This document shows, piece after piece, positions 25,112 to 31,573 of a stretch of DNA of 43,877 bases. This DNA is from an uncultured Lachnospiraceae bacterium. Its GTDB lineage: Bacteria > Bacillota > Clostridia > Lachnospirales > Lachnospiraceae. The stretch spans positions 1-43,877 of the forward strand of contig UQVK01000022.1 in NCBI GenBank assembly GCA_900544445.1. Direction: 5' to 3'. A program made the position numbers and the translations under genes. The notes beneath the pieces are model-generated. The model saw only the letters and a list, made by a program, of their open reading frames with translations. It was not told the DNA's origin and searched no databases. Numbering within the stretch: position 1 is the first letter of the stretch; every line of letters starts with the position of its first letter.

Positions 25112-25130
25112 TTGTACCTCTCTTTCTTTC

Positions 25131-25151
25131 AGCCGCCGATGGCGGCTTTTT
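25131..25151 (+). terminator. Hairpin with T-tract (plus strand) upstream of the small gene
   Basis: AGCCGCC-GAT-GGCGGCT is followed by TTTTT on the plus strand. It could stop transcription from radA that has run across the opposing gene. On the minus strand the same hairpin lies 8 bases before the ribosome site of the gene at 24815-25111. Confidence 0.6.
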
Positions 25152-25197
25152 CGTCCCAAAAGAACAGTGTCAGCCAGAAATAGTATGTGTTTTTTCG

Positions 25198-25226
25198 TTG
25201 TAAATTATTTACCGATAATGTAAAAT
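25198..25226 (+). promoter_or_regulatory. Promoter of the LacI-family gene
   Basis: TTGTAA at 25198-25203, 17 bases, TAAAAT at 25221-25226. The spacer contains TTATTTACCGATAA, a weak dyad that might be an autoregulatory site. Confidence 0.65.
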
Positions 25227-25262
25227 AGTGTTATCAAATAAAAAACTTGTGAGGGAAATATC

Positions 25263-26315
25263 GTGGCAATTAAATCCAAAGAACTGGCAGGCATGCTCGG
25301 AGTATCCGCGGCTACCATGTCGCTGGTCCTGAATCATAAGCCCGGCATCAGCGAAGAGCTGAGAAATTCGCTGCTTGAGAGAATCCGGGAAATGGGATAC
25401 GGATATATGATCCGGGAGGAAGAAGAGAGGGGAGAGAAGGAAGAGCCTGTTTCAGATAAAACGATCGCCTATGTGGTTTTATCGGAATATCATGACGATG
25501 TGGAGGAAGCGGCCTTTTTCCCAAAGGTGATAGAGGGCGCGGAAAGAGAGGCGAGGAGGCTGGGCTACCGCTTCACGATTCTGCATATTTATGATGAAAA
25601 AGGCGGCAGGCTGAAGGAGAGCATTCGAAAGGAAGCGTTTGCGGGATTGCTGATTTATGCAGCACAGGTCAGCAGAGAAATGAAAGAAGCGCTGGATGCC
25701 CTGGAGGTTCCCTGGATTCTGATTGACTGTTTCTGCCCGGATGTGGAAGCCAGTGCCGTGACGGTTAACAACAGGCAGGGAATTTACACCGCTGTAAAGT
25801 ATCTTTACGGCAGAGGACACCGGAAAATCGGATATGTCAGTTCCGGAAGGCCGCTCTGTTCCCTGATCGAACGGCGCAGAAGCTTCAGCTATGCGATGGA
25901 AGAGCTTGGCCTGGAAGAGGAGGCCCGTTTCTGTGTGGAAGAGGCGGGAACGGGGCAGAAGGCACAGGAGTATCTGGAGGCGTTGTGGAAGGATGCGGGC
26001 AGAATTCCCACAGCCTTTCTGGTGGAGAATGATGTGATGGCGATCGCCGTATATCGGGCGCTTAAGAGCAACGGATTCCGGATTCCGGAGGATGTTTCGG
26101 TGATCGGTTTTGACGGAAGAAGCATCTGCAGCATGCTGGAGCCTTCCCTGACGACGCTTCGGGTTCCCAGAAGGCTGATGGGGAGGCTGCTGGTCAGGCT
26201 TCTTCTGGAGAAGATAGAGCTTCAAAACCGCGCGTCTGAAAGGGTAACCGTGAGGCTTGAGATCAATGCGGAACTGGTGGAGATGGAGAGCGTTGCGGAT
26301 GTGCATCCGATGTAA
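25263..26315 (+). CDS. LacI-family transcriptional regulator
   Basis: 350 residues. The N-terminal helix-turn-helix and hinge (SKELAGMLGVSAATMSLVLN, then GISEELRNSLLERIREMGY) are typical of LacI/GalR. The rest is a periplasmic-binding-protein-like sensor (IAYVVLSEYHDDVEEAAFFP; AVKYLYGRGHRKIGYVSSG; ALKSNGFRIPEDVSVIGFDG). GTG start with GAGGG at 25249-25253. It usually represses sugar genes, but no sugar operon lies beside it here; its targets are elsewhere. An AT-rich stretch and a small-RNA-like unit follow. Confidence 0.93.
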   Translation: MAIKSKELAGMLGVSAATMSLVLNHKPGISEELRNSLLERIREMGYGYMIREEEERGEKEEPVSDKTIAYVVLSEYHDDVEEAAFFPKVIEGAEREARRLGYRFTILHIYDEKGGRLKESIRKEAFAGLLIYAAQVSREMKEALDALEVPWILIDCFCPDVEASAVTVNNRQGIYTAVKYLYGRGHRKIGYVSSGRPLCSLIERRRSFSYAMEELGLEEEARFCVEEAGTGQKAQEYLEALWKDAGRIPTAFLVENDVMAIAVYRALKSNGFRIPEDVSVIGFDGRSICSMLEPSLTTLRVPRRLMGRLLVRLLLEKIELQNRASERVTVRLEINAELVEMESVADVHPM

Positions 26316-26347
26316 ATTTATTCAAATATAAATTTTTATAAATTGCA

Positions 26348-26376
26348 TTGACAAATTTATAAATTTATTTTATGAT
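26348..26376 (+). promoter_or_regulatory. Near-consensus promoter with no gene downstream
   Basis: TTGACA at 26348-26353, exactly 17 bases, TATGAT at 26371-26376. It lies in an AT-rich stretch after the LacI gene. The next plus-strand protein gene is 1.3 kb away, beyond the opposing mrp gene. Confidence 0.8.
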
Positions 26377-26382
26377 AAACGA

Positions 26383-26548
26383 CGAGTTGAGACATCATCA
26401 ACCCAAACTGGTGCGGTTTGATCCGCACCAGTCCCCCCCTCTCTTTTATCGAATAACTCTTTCGGACTCCATACCGGTTTTTGATAACATCATAGTCAGT
26501 CAGCATTATGGAGATGAGGAAAAGGCAAGGAATGCTTTTTCCTTTTTT
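26383..26548 (+). ncRNA. Candidate small RNA of about 165 nt
   Basis: From a near-consensus promoter to a textbook intrinsic terminator there is no credible reading frame with a ribosome site. The RNA would carry a perfect 10-bp hairpin, ACTGGTGCGG-TTTGAT-CCGCACCAGT, followed by a C7 run (near 26434-26440), then a single-stranded region, then the terminator hairpin. It matches no RNA class that I can name. A frame starting at 26372 exists but its start lies inside the -10 box. A trans-acting or protein-binding RNA is inference. Confidence 0.55.
26518..26548 (+). terminator. Intrinsic terminator of the candidate small RNA
   Basis: A 10-bp stem (26518-26527 with 26533-26542, one G-T) with a five-base loop is followed by TTTTTTGTTTTT. 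Confidence 0.85.
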
Positions 26549-26597
26549 GTTTTTGCCGGAACGTTTCAGACATGGAAAAGACCGGGGATAAGAAACG

Positions 26598-26646
26598 CCG
26601 GAGGAGGGAAACATGGCCGCCATGCTCTCCTCCTCCGGTATTTTTT
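26598..26646. terminator. Second hairpin between the small RNA and mrp
   Basis: CCGGAGGAGG (26598-26607) pairs with CCTCCTCCGG (26629-26638); an inner palindrome CATGGC/GCCATG lies in the loop. On the plus strand it is followed by TATTTTTT. On the minus strand it is 28 bases past the mrp stop and followed by a weaker T-rich stretch, so it probably serves mrp as well. Confidence 0.7.
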
Positions 26647-26665
26647 CAGAAAGATTTTCTCATAG

Positions 26666-27499
26666 TCAGAATCCGCACTGCTTCTCCAGGCTGCCGCAGA
26701 GTTCAGCCAGCCAGGGCGCGTCCACTTTTTCAATCTCGCCTCTGTCGCAGGAAGCGGCGATGGAAGGATCGATCGGAAGGCGGGAAACGGAAGGAATGCC
26801 GTGTTTCTCCGCAATTTCCTCGATGTGGCTTTCGCCGAAGATGCTGTGGCGGCTGCCGCAGTCAGGGCATTCAAAATAGGACATGTTCTCCACGATGCCG
26901 AGAACCGGAACATTCATCATCTCCGCCATGCGCACCGCTTTTTCCACGATCATGGAAACCAGTTCCTGGGGAGAGGTTACCACGATGATGCCCTTAACGG
27001 GAATGGACTGGAACACGGTGAGCGGAACATCGCCCGTTCCGGGAGGCATGTCCACGAACATGAAATCCACGTCGGACCAGATCACATCGGTCCAGAACTG
27101 GCTTACCGCGCCGGCGATTACCGGGCCGCGCCAGAGTACGGGATCGGTATCGTTGTCCAGCAGAAGATTGATGGACATGAGGTCCACTCCAAGGGCGGAT
27201 TTTGCCGGAAGAAGGCCGTATTCGTTGGCATAGGCCTTCCCGTGTACGCCGAACGCCTTCGGAATGGAAGGGCCGGTGATGTCCGCATCCAGAACGGCGG
27301 TATGATATCCCTTCTTCTGCATGGAAGAGGCCAGCAGAGAGGTGACGAGAGATTTTCCGACGCCGCCCTTGCCGCTTACCACGGCGATTACATTTTTGAT
27401 GGTGGAAAGCTCATGGGGCTTCTTCAGCATGCTTTTCGGATCTCGGTCCGCACAGGATTCATGACAGGTTTCACAGTTGTGGGTACAGTTTTCGCTCAT
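26666..27499 (-). CDS. Mrp/NBP35-type P-loop ATPase (Fe-S carrier)
   Basis: 277 residues. Mrp/ApbC proteins bind and pass on [4Fe-4S] clusters to apo-proteins with ATP. The deviant Walker A is SGKGGVGKS at 42-50, followed by DADITGPSIP and the NBP35 signature DMPPGTGDVPLTV. The CxxC near the C-terminal half is FECPDCGS. An extra N-terminal cluster of four cysteines (5, 9, 12, 16: CTHNCETCHESC) may bind a second cluster. Single gene with its own promoter. Supports the many Fe-S enzymes of an anaerobe. Confidence 0.93.
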   Translation of the reverse strand: MSENCTHNCETCHESCADRDPKSMLKKPHELSTIKNVIAVVSGKGGVGKSLVTSLLASSMQKKGYHTAVLDADITGPSIPKAFGVHGKAYANEYGLLPAKSALGVDLMSINLLLDNDTDPVLWRGPVIAGAVSQFWTDVIWSDVDFMFVDMPPGTGDVPLTVFQSIPVKGIIVVTSPQELVSMIVEKAVRMAEMMNVPVLGIVENMSYFECPDCGSRHSIFGESHIEEIAEKHGIPSVSRLPIDPSIAASCDRGEIEKVDAPWLAELCGSLEKQCGF

Positions 27500-27533
27500 T
27501 TTTCTTCAGATTCCTTTCCTGGTTCTTAGATGA

Positions 27534-27561
27534 ATTATACAACATCACCGGCAGATGTCAA
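27534..27561 (-). promoter_or_regulatory. mrp promoter
   Basis: Minus-strand TTGACA (27556-27561), 16 bases, TATAAT (27534-27539): both boxes are perfect. Confidence 0.85.
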
Positions 27562-27593
27562 TCAAATACCGCGCTGCCGGAAGCGGGATATAC

Positions 27594-27622
27594 TTGCCTG
27601 TTTTGCGGGAATCGGATATAGT
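27594..27622 (+). promoter_or_regulatory. Promoter of the nucleotidyltransferase gene
   Basis: TTGCCT at 27594-27599, 17 bases, TATAGT at 27617-27622, 66 bases before the ATG. It is divergent from the mrp promoter. Confidence 0.6.
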
Positions 27623-27688
27623 GATAACAGGCGTGCCGAAGCGGATACGTGAAAAGGCGCGGACTGTGAGAAAAAGGAGAGACGGGGA

Positions 27689-28477
27689 ATGTACAGACAT
27701 CATGAAGAATCATTGAAAATCATGGAAGATTATTTCCGAAACAGGCAGGAGGTTATCGCGCTCATTTTCGGCGGCTCGGTGGCAAAGGGAACGGAGCGGC
27801 CGGATTCCGATCTGGACGCGATGGTAATCGTGCCGGACGATTATTATGAAAAGCTTCTTGCCGAGAACCGGACGGCGGAGACGATCGACGGGCTCTGCAC
27901 CTACGAGGGCGGATATTTTGATGTGAAATATATGACGAAGGATTATCTGCGCGCGGCGGCGGAAAAAGGAAGCGAACCCACCAGGAATTCCTTCATCAAA
28001 TCCCGCGTTCTGTTTTCCGATGATCCGGAGATCGAGTCCCTGGTTGCGGCCATCCCTGTTTTTCAGGAGAAGGAGATGGAGGAGAAGATGCTTTCCTTCT
28101 ACAGCGATCTGCAGCTGAATTATGGGTATTTCTGGAGAGCCTGTGCACCGGAGGGCTATATGAGGGCGCGCACGGCGAGCGAGATCGTCTACTGCATCTA
28201 CCGCCTGATCCTGCAGGAAAACAAAGTGCTCTTCCCCTGCAACAGAAGGCTGGAGGAAACGGTGGCAGGGCTTACGAACAGGCCGGAGGGGATTGTGGAA
28301 CTGTGCCGCAGGTTCTGTGAGACAATGGAGAATGATTTGGCGGACAGAATTGTGGAAAGCTATCAGGCCTGGACGAATTATGATTATAAAAAGGACTCCA
28401 GCATCTACCAGTCCCGTTACTGCATGGATTTTGAAAAATGGTGGCTCTATCCCAGACCGCTGATCGCGGAGTGGTAA
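27689..28477 (+). CDS. Nucleotidyltransferase-domain protein
   Basis: 262 residues. Residues 20-60 contain the polymerase-beta-type core GGSVAKGTERPDSDLDAMV with GGS and the metal-binding DxD, and a third acidic residue in YFDVKYM near 76. The C-terminal 150 residues are helical, as in aminoglycoside nucleotidyltransferases and related minimal transferases. This could add a nucleotide to a small molecule or protein; no resistance context is present. ATG with AAGGAGA. It stands alone with its own promoter. The target is unknown. Confidence 0.82.
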   Translation: MYRHHEESLKIMEDYFRNRQEVIALIFGGSVAKGTERPDSDLDAMVIVPDDYYEKLLAENRTAETIDGLCTYEGGYFDVKYMTKDYLRAAAEKGSEPTRNSFIKSRVLFSDDPEIESLVAAIPVFQEKEMEEKMLSFYSDLQLNYGYFWRACAPEGYMRARTASEIVYCIYRLILQENKVLFPCNRRLEETVAGLTNRPEGIVELCRRFCETMENDLADRIVESYQAWTNYDYKKDSSIYQSRYCMDFEKWWLYPRPLIAEW

Positions 28478-28530
28478 GACGGGAGCGGATGAAAGACGGG
28501 GAATTCGCAAAGCCCCCTGAAAAGGGAGGA

Positions 28531-28560
28531 AGCCAGTATCGGGTCTCTCCGATACTGGCT
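28531..28560 (+). repeat. Perfect 12-bp hairpin without T-tract
   Basis: AGCCAGTATCGG (28531-28542), loop GTCTCT, CCGATACTGGCT (28549-28560). It lies 54 bases after the nucleotidyltransferase stop and is not followed by T. The rest of 28478-28733 shows no gene; a weaker AAGCC/GGCTT hairpin near 28590 faces the minus strand. Confidence 0.6.
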
Positions 28561-28733
28561 GGTAATGAAAAAGAGTATCTATGTAAAAAAGCCTGTCGGC
28601 TTCTATGGGACCTATACTACAGGAAAAATGTGACTTTTGTATGTAGAAGCTATAAAATAAGTGTGAAGTATCAGAAAATTTTCTGACCGGAATATGAAAA
28701 AAGAAAGGGAAGCATATTGGAGCCGGTATGAGA

Positions 28734-28762
28734 TTGTAAAGCGCTTCTCTTTTTGTTATAAT
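28734..28762 (+). promoter_or_regulatory. Promoter of the rubredoxin-hemerythrin unit
   Basis: TTGTAA at 28734-28739, 17 bases, TATAAT at 28757-28762, then 47 bases to the rubredoxin ATG. Confidence 0.8.
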
Positions 28763-28809
28763 ATCCACGTATTTGGAAAAACTATCATCAGAAAGGACAG
28801 GTAGAAAAA

Positions 28810-28971
28810 ATGCAGAAGTATGTTTGCGATGTATGTGGCTATATTTACGATCCCGAGGTGGGTGATCCGGACAATGGAGTAGCGGCGGGAACCGCTTTCG
28901 CTGATATCCCGGAAGATTGGGTTTGCCCTCTGTGCGGAGTCGGCAAGGATCAGTTTTCTGTGACGGACTAA
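28810..28971 (+). CDS. Rubredoxin
   Basis: 53-residue electron carrier with a single Fe(Cys)4 site. The sequence [19 protein letters not shown] has Cys6 and Cys9, and [13 protein letters not shown] has Cys39 and Cys42. The conserved aromatic and Gly residues are in place. It has a strong promoter. It is followed by a hemerythrin on the same strand, a pair that fits oxygen or peroxide defence in anaerobes, where rubredoxin donates electrons to rubrerythrin or flavodiiron proteins. The gene is short and easy to miss. Confidence 0.96.
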   Translation: MQKYVCDVCGYIYDPEVGDPDNGVAAGTAFADIPEDWVCPLCGVGKDQFSVTD

Positions 28972-29073
28972 GCGCAGTATATCCGGGCCTGTTTCAGACA
29001 GTGGCCGGATATACCGGCCGTACATAACAGGAGGCACGAAAAAACAGAGGGCTGTTTTCTCGCTGATGAAAAT

Positions 29074-29089
29074 GCGGCCGTACGGCCGC
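29074..29089 (+). other. Perfect 16-base palindrome before the hemerythrin ribosome site
   Basis: GCGGCCGTACGGCCGC is its own reverse complement. It ends about 5 bases from the purine-rich GAAAAGAGG ribosome site. Between the rubredoxin stop and this site there is also a 10-bp hairpin (28977-28986 with 29005-29014) and AAAACAG/CTGTTTT at 29041-29058, which would allow RNA processing or attenuation between the two genes. Confidence 0.7.
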
Positions 29090-29105
29090 TGGAAAAGAGG
29101 TTGAT

Positions 29106-29510
29106 ATGGCAATTGTATTTGACGATTCTCTGAGAACCGGAAACGGTCTGATCGATACCCAGCATCAGGAATTGATCGCCAGAGTGAATAAACTGACGGA
29201 TGCCTGTAAAGTGGGAGCGGAGAAGCTGACTGCAGTTCAGACGCTTAACTTCCTGATGGATTATACCAATATCCATTTTGCTGACGAGGAAAAGCTTCAG
29301 GAGGAGAATGCCTATCCTCTTCTGGAGGCCCATAAGGGGCAGCATGCCGCTTTTGTCAAGGCGGTGGAAGAGCTTCAGGAGATGCTGGAGGAGGAAGAAG
29401 GCCCCAGCGAAGCCTTCGTGGAGGCTGTGAAGAAGAACGTGGTGGACTGGCTTTTAAATCATATCTGTGTATGGGATAAGCAGGTTGCCCAGTTCATTCG
29501 GGAGAAATAA
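29106..29510 (+). CDS. Bacteriohemerythrin
   Basis: 134-residue four-helix bundle that binds O2 reversibly at a di-iron site. All seven ligands are visible: His20, His57, Glu61, His76, His80, His119 and Asp124 (DTQHQE, HFADEE, HKGQH, HICVWD). A role in O2 sensing, storage or detoxification fits a strict anaerobe. It lies 134 bases after rubredoxin, probably in the same transcript. No methyl-accepting or other domain is fused. ATG with an AGAGG ribosome site. Confidence 0.94.
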   Translation: MAIVFDDSLRTGNGLIDTQHQELIARVNKLTDACKVGAEKLTAVQTLNFLMDYTNIHFADEEKLQEENAYPLLEAHKGQHAAFVKAVEELQEMLEEEEGPSEAFVEAVKKNVVDWLLNHICVWDKQVAQFIREK

Positions 29511-29533
29511 GAATCCGGAGACAGTTCGGAAAT

Positions 29534-29573
29534 CAGACAGCGGATGCAGCCGTTATGGCGCATCCGCTGTCTG
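29534..29573 (+). repeat. Perfect 14-bp hairpin after the hemerythrin gene
   Basis: CAGACAGCGGATGC (29534-29547) pairs with GCATCCGCTGTCTG (29560-29573) across a 12-base loop. It lies 23 bases after the stop, with no T-tract, so it resembles an RNA-stability or weak terminator element. The rest of 29574-29752 holds no gene. Confidence 0.6.
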
Positions 29574-29752
29574 CGCCATAAGCCCGGCAATCGGCCCTTG
29601 TGTCTATATGAGCGGCTGGTTGCAGAAACACGAACAGGCAGAGCAATCCGTTCCCGGCTGCATATCATAAAGAAAAGGGCAGTTTCCGGGTTCCCCGGGA
29701 ACAGGGAAAATTCCGGAAGCAGCTCTCAAAACTGTCCCGGAGAGGAAAAGGT

Positions 29753-30370
29753 ATGTGGAAGGGAATTGATGTCAGTGACAACCAGGGAGCGGTTTCCTGG
29801 AATCAGGTGAAGAAAGCGGGATGCCAGTTTGCAGTTCTCAGGAGCGTGCGCCGGTCCGGGAAGCCGGACGGGCAGTTTGCGGCGAATGTGTCGGGCTGCA
29901 GGGCGAATGGAATCCCTTTTGAAGTGTATAAATACACCTATGCTACCGTGCCGTCCGTGGCGGCAGAGGAGGCGAAGCAGGTGGTGGATCTGCTGCAGAG
30001 GTATGGACTGTCCTGCCGGATCTGGTGGGACGTGGAAGATGCCTCGCTGAAAAAAATCGGAACAGGGGTTCTGACAGGGCTGATCCGTTCCGCCTGGAAC
30101 ATTGTCGAAGGCGCAGGGATGGAATTCGGCATCTATACCGGGCTGGCCTTCTATCACGCGGGATATTTTGATCCTTCGGCGTTTGACTGTCCCTTCTGGA
30201 TCGCCCGATATCCTGCCAGCGCGCACTATCCGTTTTTCGCCGCACCGCCTGATGGAAAATACTGTCCGCAGATCACCCAGACGCTTGCGGCATGGCAGTA
30301 TACGAGCAGGGGACGGGTGGACGGCATCAGCGGTCCGGTGGATCTGAACGTCCGTTATCTCCCTGTCTGA
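29753..30370 (+). CDS. GH25 lysozyme-like muramidase
   Basis: 205 residues, a single GH25 (Lyz1, Cellosyl type) barrel that cuts the beta-1,4 bond after N-acetylmuramic acid. The start MWKGIDVSDNQG includes the conserved Asp6 and the active-site strand is WWDVED with Asp93 and Glu95. The strands FGIYTGLAFY and WIARYPAS and the end AAWQYTSRGRVDG-I are typical. No signal peptide and no cell-wall-binding repeats, so it is either a phage-type endolysin released by lysis or exported in another way; no phage genes are near. Followed by a bidirectional terminator. Confidence 0.92.
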   Translation: MWKGIDVSDNQGAVSWNQVKKAGCQFAVLRSVRRSGKPDGQFAANVSGCRANGIPFEVYKYTYATVPSVAAEEAKQVVDLLQRYGLSCRIWWDVEDASLKKIGTGVLTGLIRSAWNIVEGAGMEFGIYTGLAFYHAGYFDPSAFDCPFWIARYPASAHYPFFAAPPDGKYCPQITQTLAAWQYTSRGRVDGISGPVDLNVRYLPV

Positions 30371-30395
30371 ATCCGTGCAGCTGTAAAAACACATG

Positions 30396-30432
30396 AAAAA
30401 AGCCGATAACCCTCGCAGTTATCAGCTTTTTT
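30396..30432. terminator. Bidirectional terminator between the lysozyme and tRNA-Trp
   Basis: A6-started stem (AAAAAAGC, GATAAC) pairs with GTTATC, GCTTTTTT around a seven-base loop with one A-C mismatch. T-tracts occur on both strands, so it serves the lysozyme gene and the tRNA gene. Confidence 0.85.
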
Positions 30433-30458
30433 CGCATTTACCGCTCTTTAAATATGAG

Positions 30459-30529
30459 CAGGAGCAGTAGGAATCGAACCCACATCGATGGTTTTGGAGA
30501 CCACTGTTCTACCTTTGAACTATGCTCCT
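30459..30529 (-). tRNA. tRNA-Trp (CCA anticodon)
   Basis: Minus-strand cloverleaf: acceptor AGGAGCA/TGCTCCT, D arm GTTC-GAAC, anticodon stem GTGGT/ACCAT with loop CTCCAAA (anticodon CCA), T arm GTGGG-TTCGATT-CCTAC, discriminator G. The 3' CCA is not encoded. It is alone, with its own promoter. Confidence 0.95.
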
Positions 30530-30559
30530 ATTCTGGTTCTGACCGAACCGACGAATTGT

Positions 30560-30588
30560 ATTATAGCAAGCTTTTCTGACAAAAGCAA
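30560..30588 (-). promoter_or_regulatory. tRNA-Trp promoter
   Basis: Minus-strand TTGCTT (30583-30588), 17 bases, TATAAT (30560-30565), 31 bases from the mature 5' end. Confidence 0.75.
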
Positions 30589-30755
30589 GTCTTTTTTGTA
30601 AAAAGAAGAAAAAGAAGGATACTGCAGTGGATGCGGTTCAAACCGCTCAGTACCGGGTTAGGCAGCGGGGAGGAAATGTAAAATTTTCAAAAGCACTTTG
30701 TAAACAGTAATATTTATAGTAGAATAGTAGAAAATGAAAGCAGGAAAAGAGGAAG

Positions 30756-31541
30756 ATGACAGAAAGAATACGAGTCGTTGCCAGTGACTTTGACGGTACC
30801 ATATTGAAAAACGGCGCTCAGGAGGTGGACGAGATTTATTTTCCCCTGATTCGGTCGCTGAAAGCACGGGGGATTTCCTTTATTGCCGCAAGCGGAAGGC
30901 AGTACGGGAACCTCCGCAGGCTGCTTGCGCCGGTAGCCGACGAGATCAGTTTTATCTGTGAAAACGGAGCGCTGGTCGCGCAGGGAAGGCGAATCCTTTC
31001 CATAAACGAGATAGAGCGGGGACTGGTTGACGCAATGATTTCCGATATGGAAAGGGTAGAAGGGGCGGAATGTCTGATTTCCTGTGCGGATACGTCCTGT
31101 GTGGCTCCGGTGAATCCCGGATTTGTGGATTATCTGAGAAATACGGTGAAAAATACGGTTTCGGTATTCGATTCCCTGACACAGGTGAAGGAGCCGATCA
31201 TCAAGCTGGCCATGTACTGGCCGGAGGGAATACCGCAGGAAAAGGAGCTGTGGTTTCGGGAAAAATATGGAAGTCATCTGAACGTTGTGGACGGAGGAGG
31301 AGGCTGGCTGGATTTCACGAACAAAGGGGTGGATAAGGGAAGTGCGCTTCGTTATCTCGCCGGAGTGGAAGACTTTGGGCTGGATGAGGTTTTGTGCTTT
31401 GGAGACAGCGGAAACGATGTGGGCATGCTCCGTGCCGCAGGTTTAAGCTATGCGATGGACACGGCTAAGGATGAGGTGAAGGCCTGTGCGGACAGGCAGT
31501 GCAGTATGGTAAGCGATGTACTGAAGCAGCTGCTTCAATGA
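30756..31541 (+). CDS. HAD-superfamily Cof-type phosphatase
   Basis: 261-residue cytosolic sugar-phosphate or nucleotide phosphatase of the HAD IIB class. Motif I is SDFDGTI with nucleophile Asp11 and Asp13; motif II lies in FIAASGRQYGN; motif III/IV is FGDSGNDVGML near 212. It sits 32 bases upstream of the GH42 beta-galactosidase gene with no terminator, so an operon is likely, and the substrate may be a sugar phosphate from that pathway. The ATG has an AGAGGA ribosome site. Confidence 0.9.
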   Translation: MTERIRVVASDFDGTILKNGAQEVDEIYFPLIRSLKARGISFIAASGRQYGNLRRLLAPVADEISFICENGALVAQGRRILSINEIERGLVDAMISDMERVEGAECLISCADTSCVAPVNPGFVDYLRNTVKNTVSVFDSLTQVKEPIIKLAMYWPEGIPQEKELWFREKYGSHLNVVDGGGGWLDFTNKGVDKGSALRYLAGVEDFGLDEVLCFGDSGNDVGMLRAAGLSYAMDTAKDEVKACADRQCSMVSDVLKQLLQ

Positions 31542-31573
31542 ATTTACATAAAATACAGAAAGGCGGAAACGGA

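Noticed and set aside
26372..26665. Frame of 97 codons over the candidate small RNA
   Set aside because: Its start codon lies within the -10 box of the promoter and it runs across two terminators.
28478..28733. Small gene or known RNA between the nucleotidyltransferase and rubredoxin genes
   Set aside because: No frame with a ribosome site and no promoter-to-terminator unit; only isolated hairpins.
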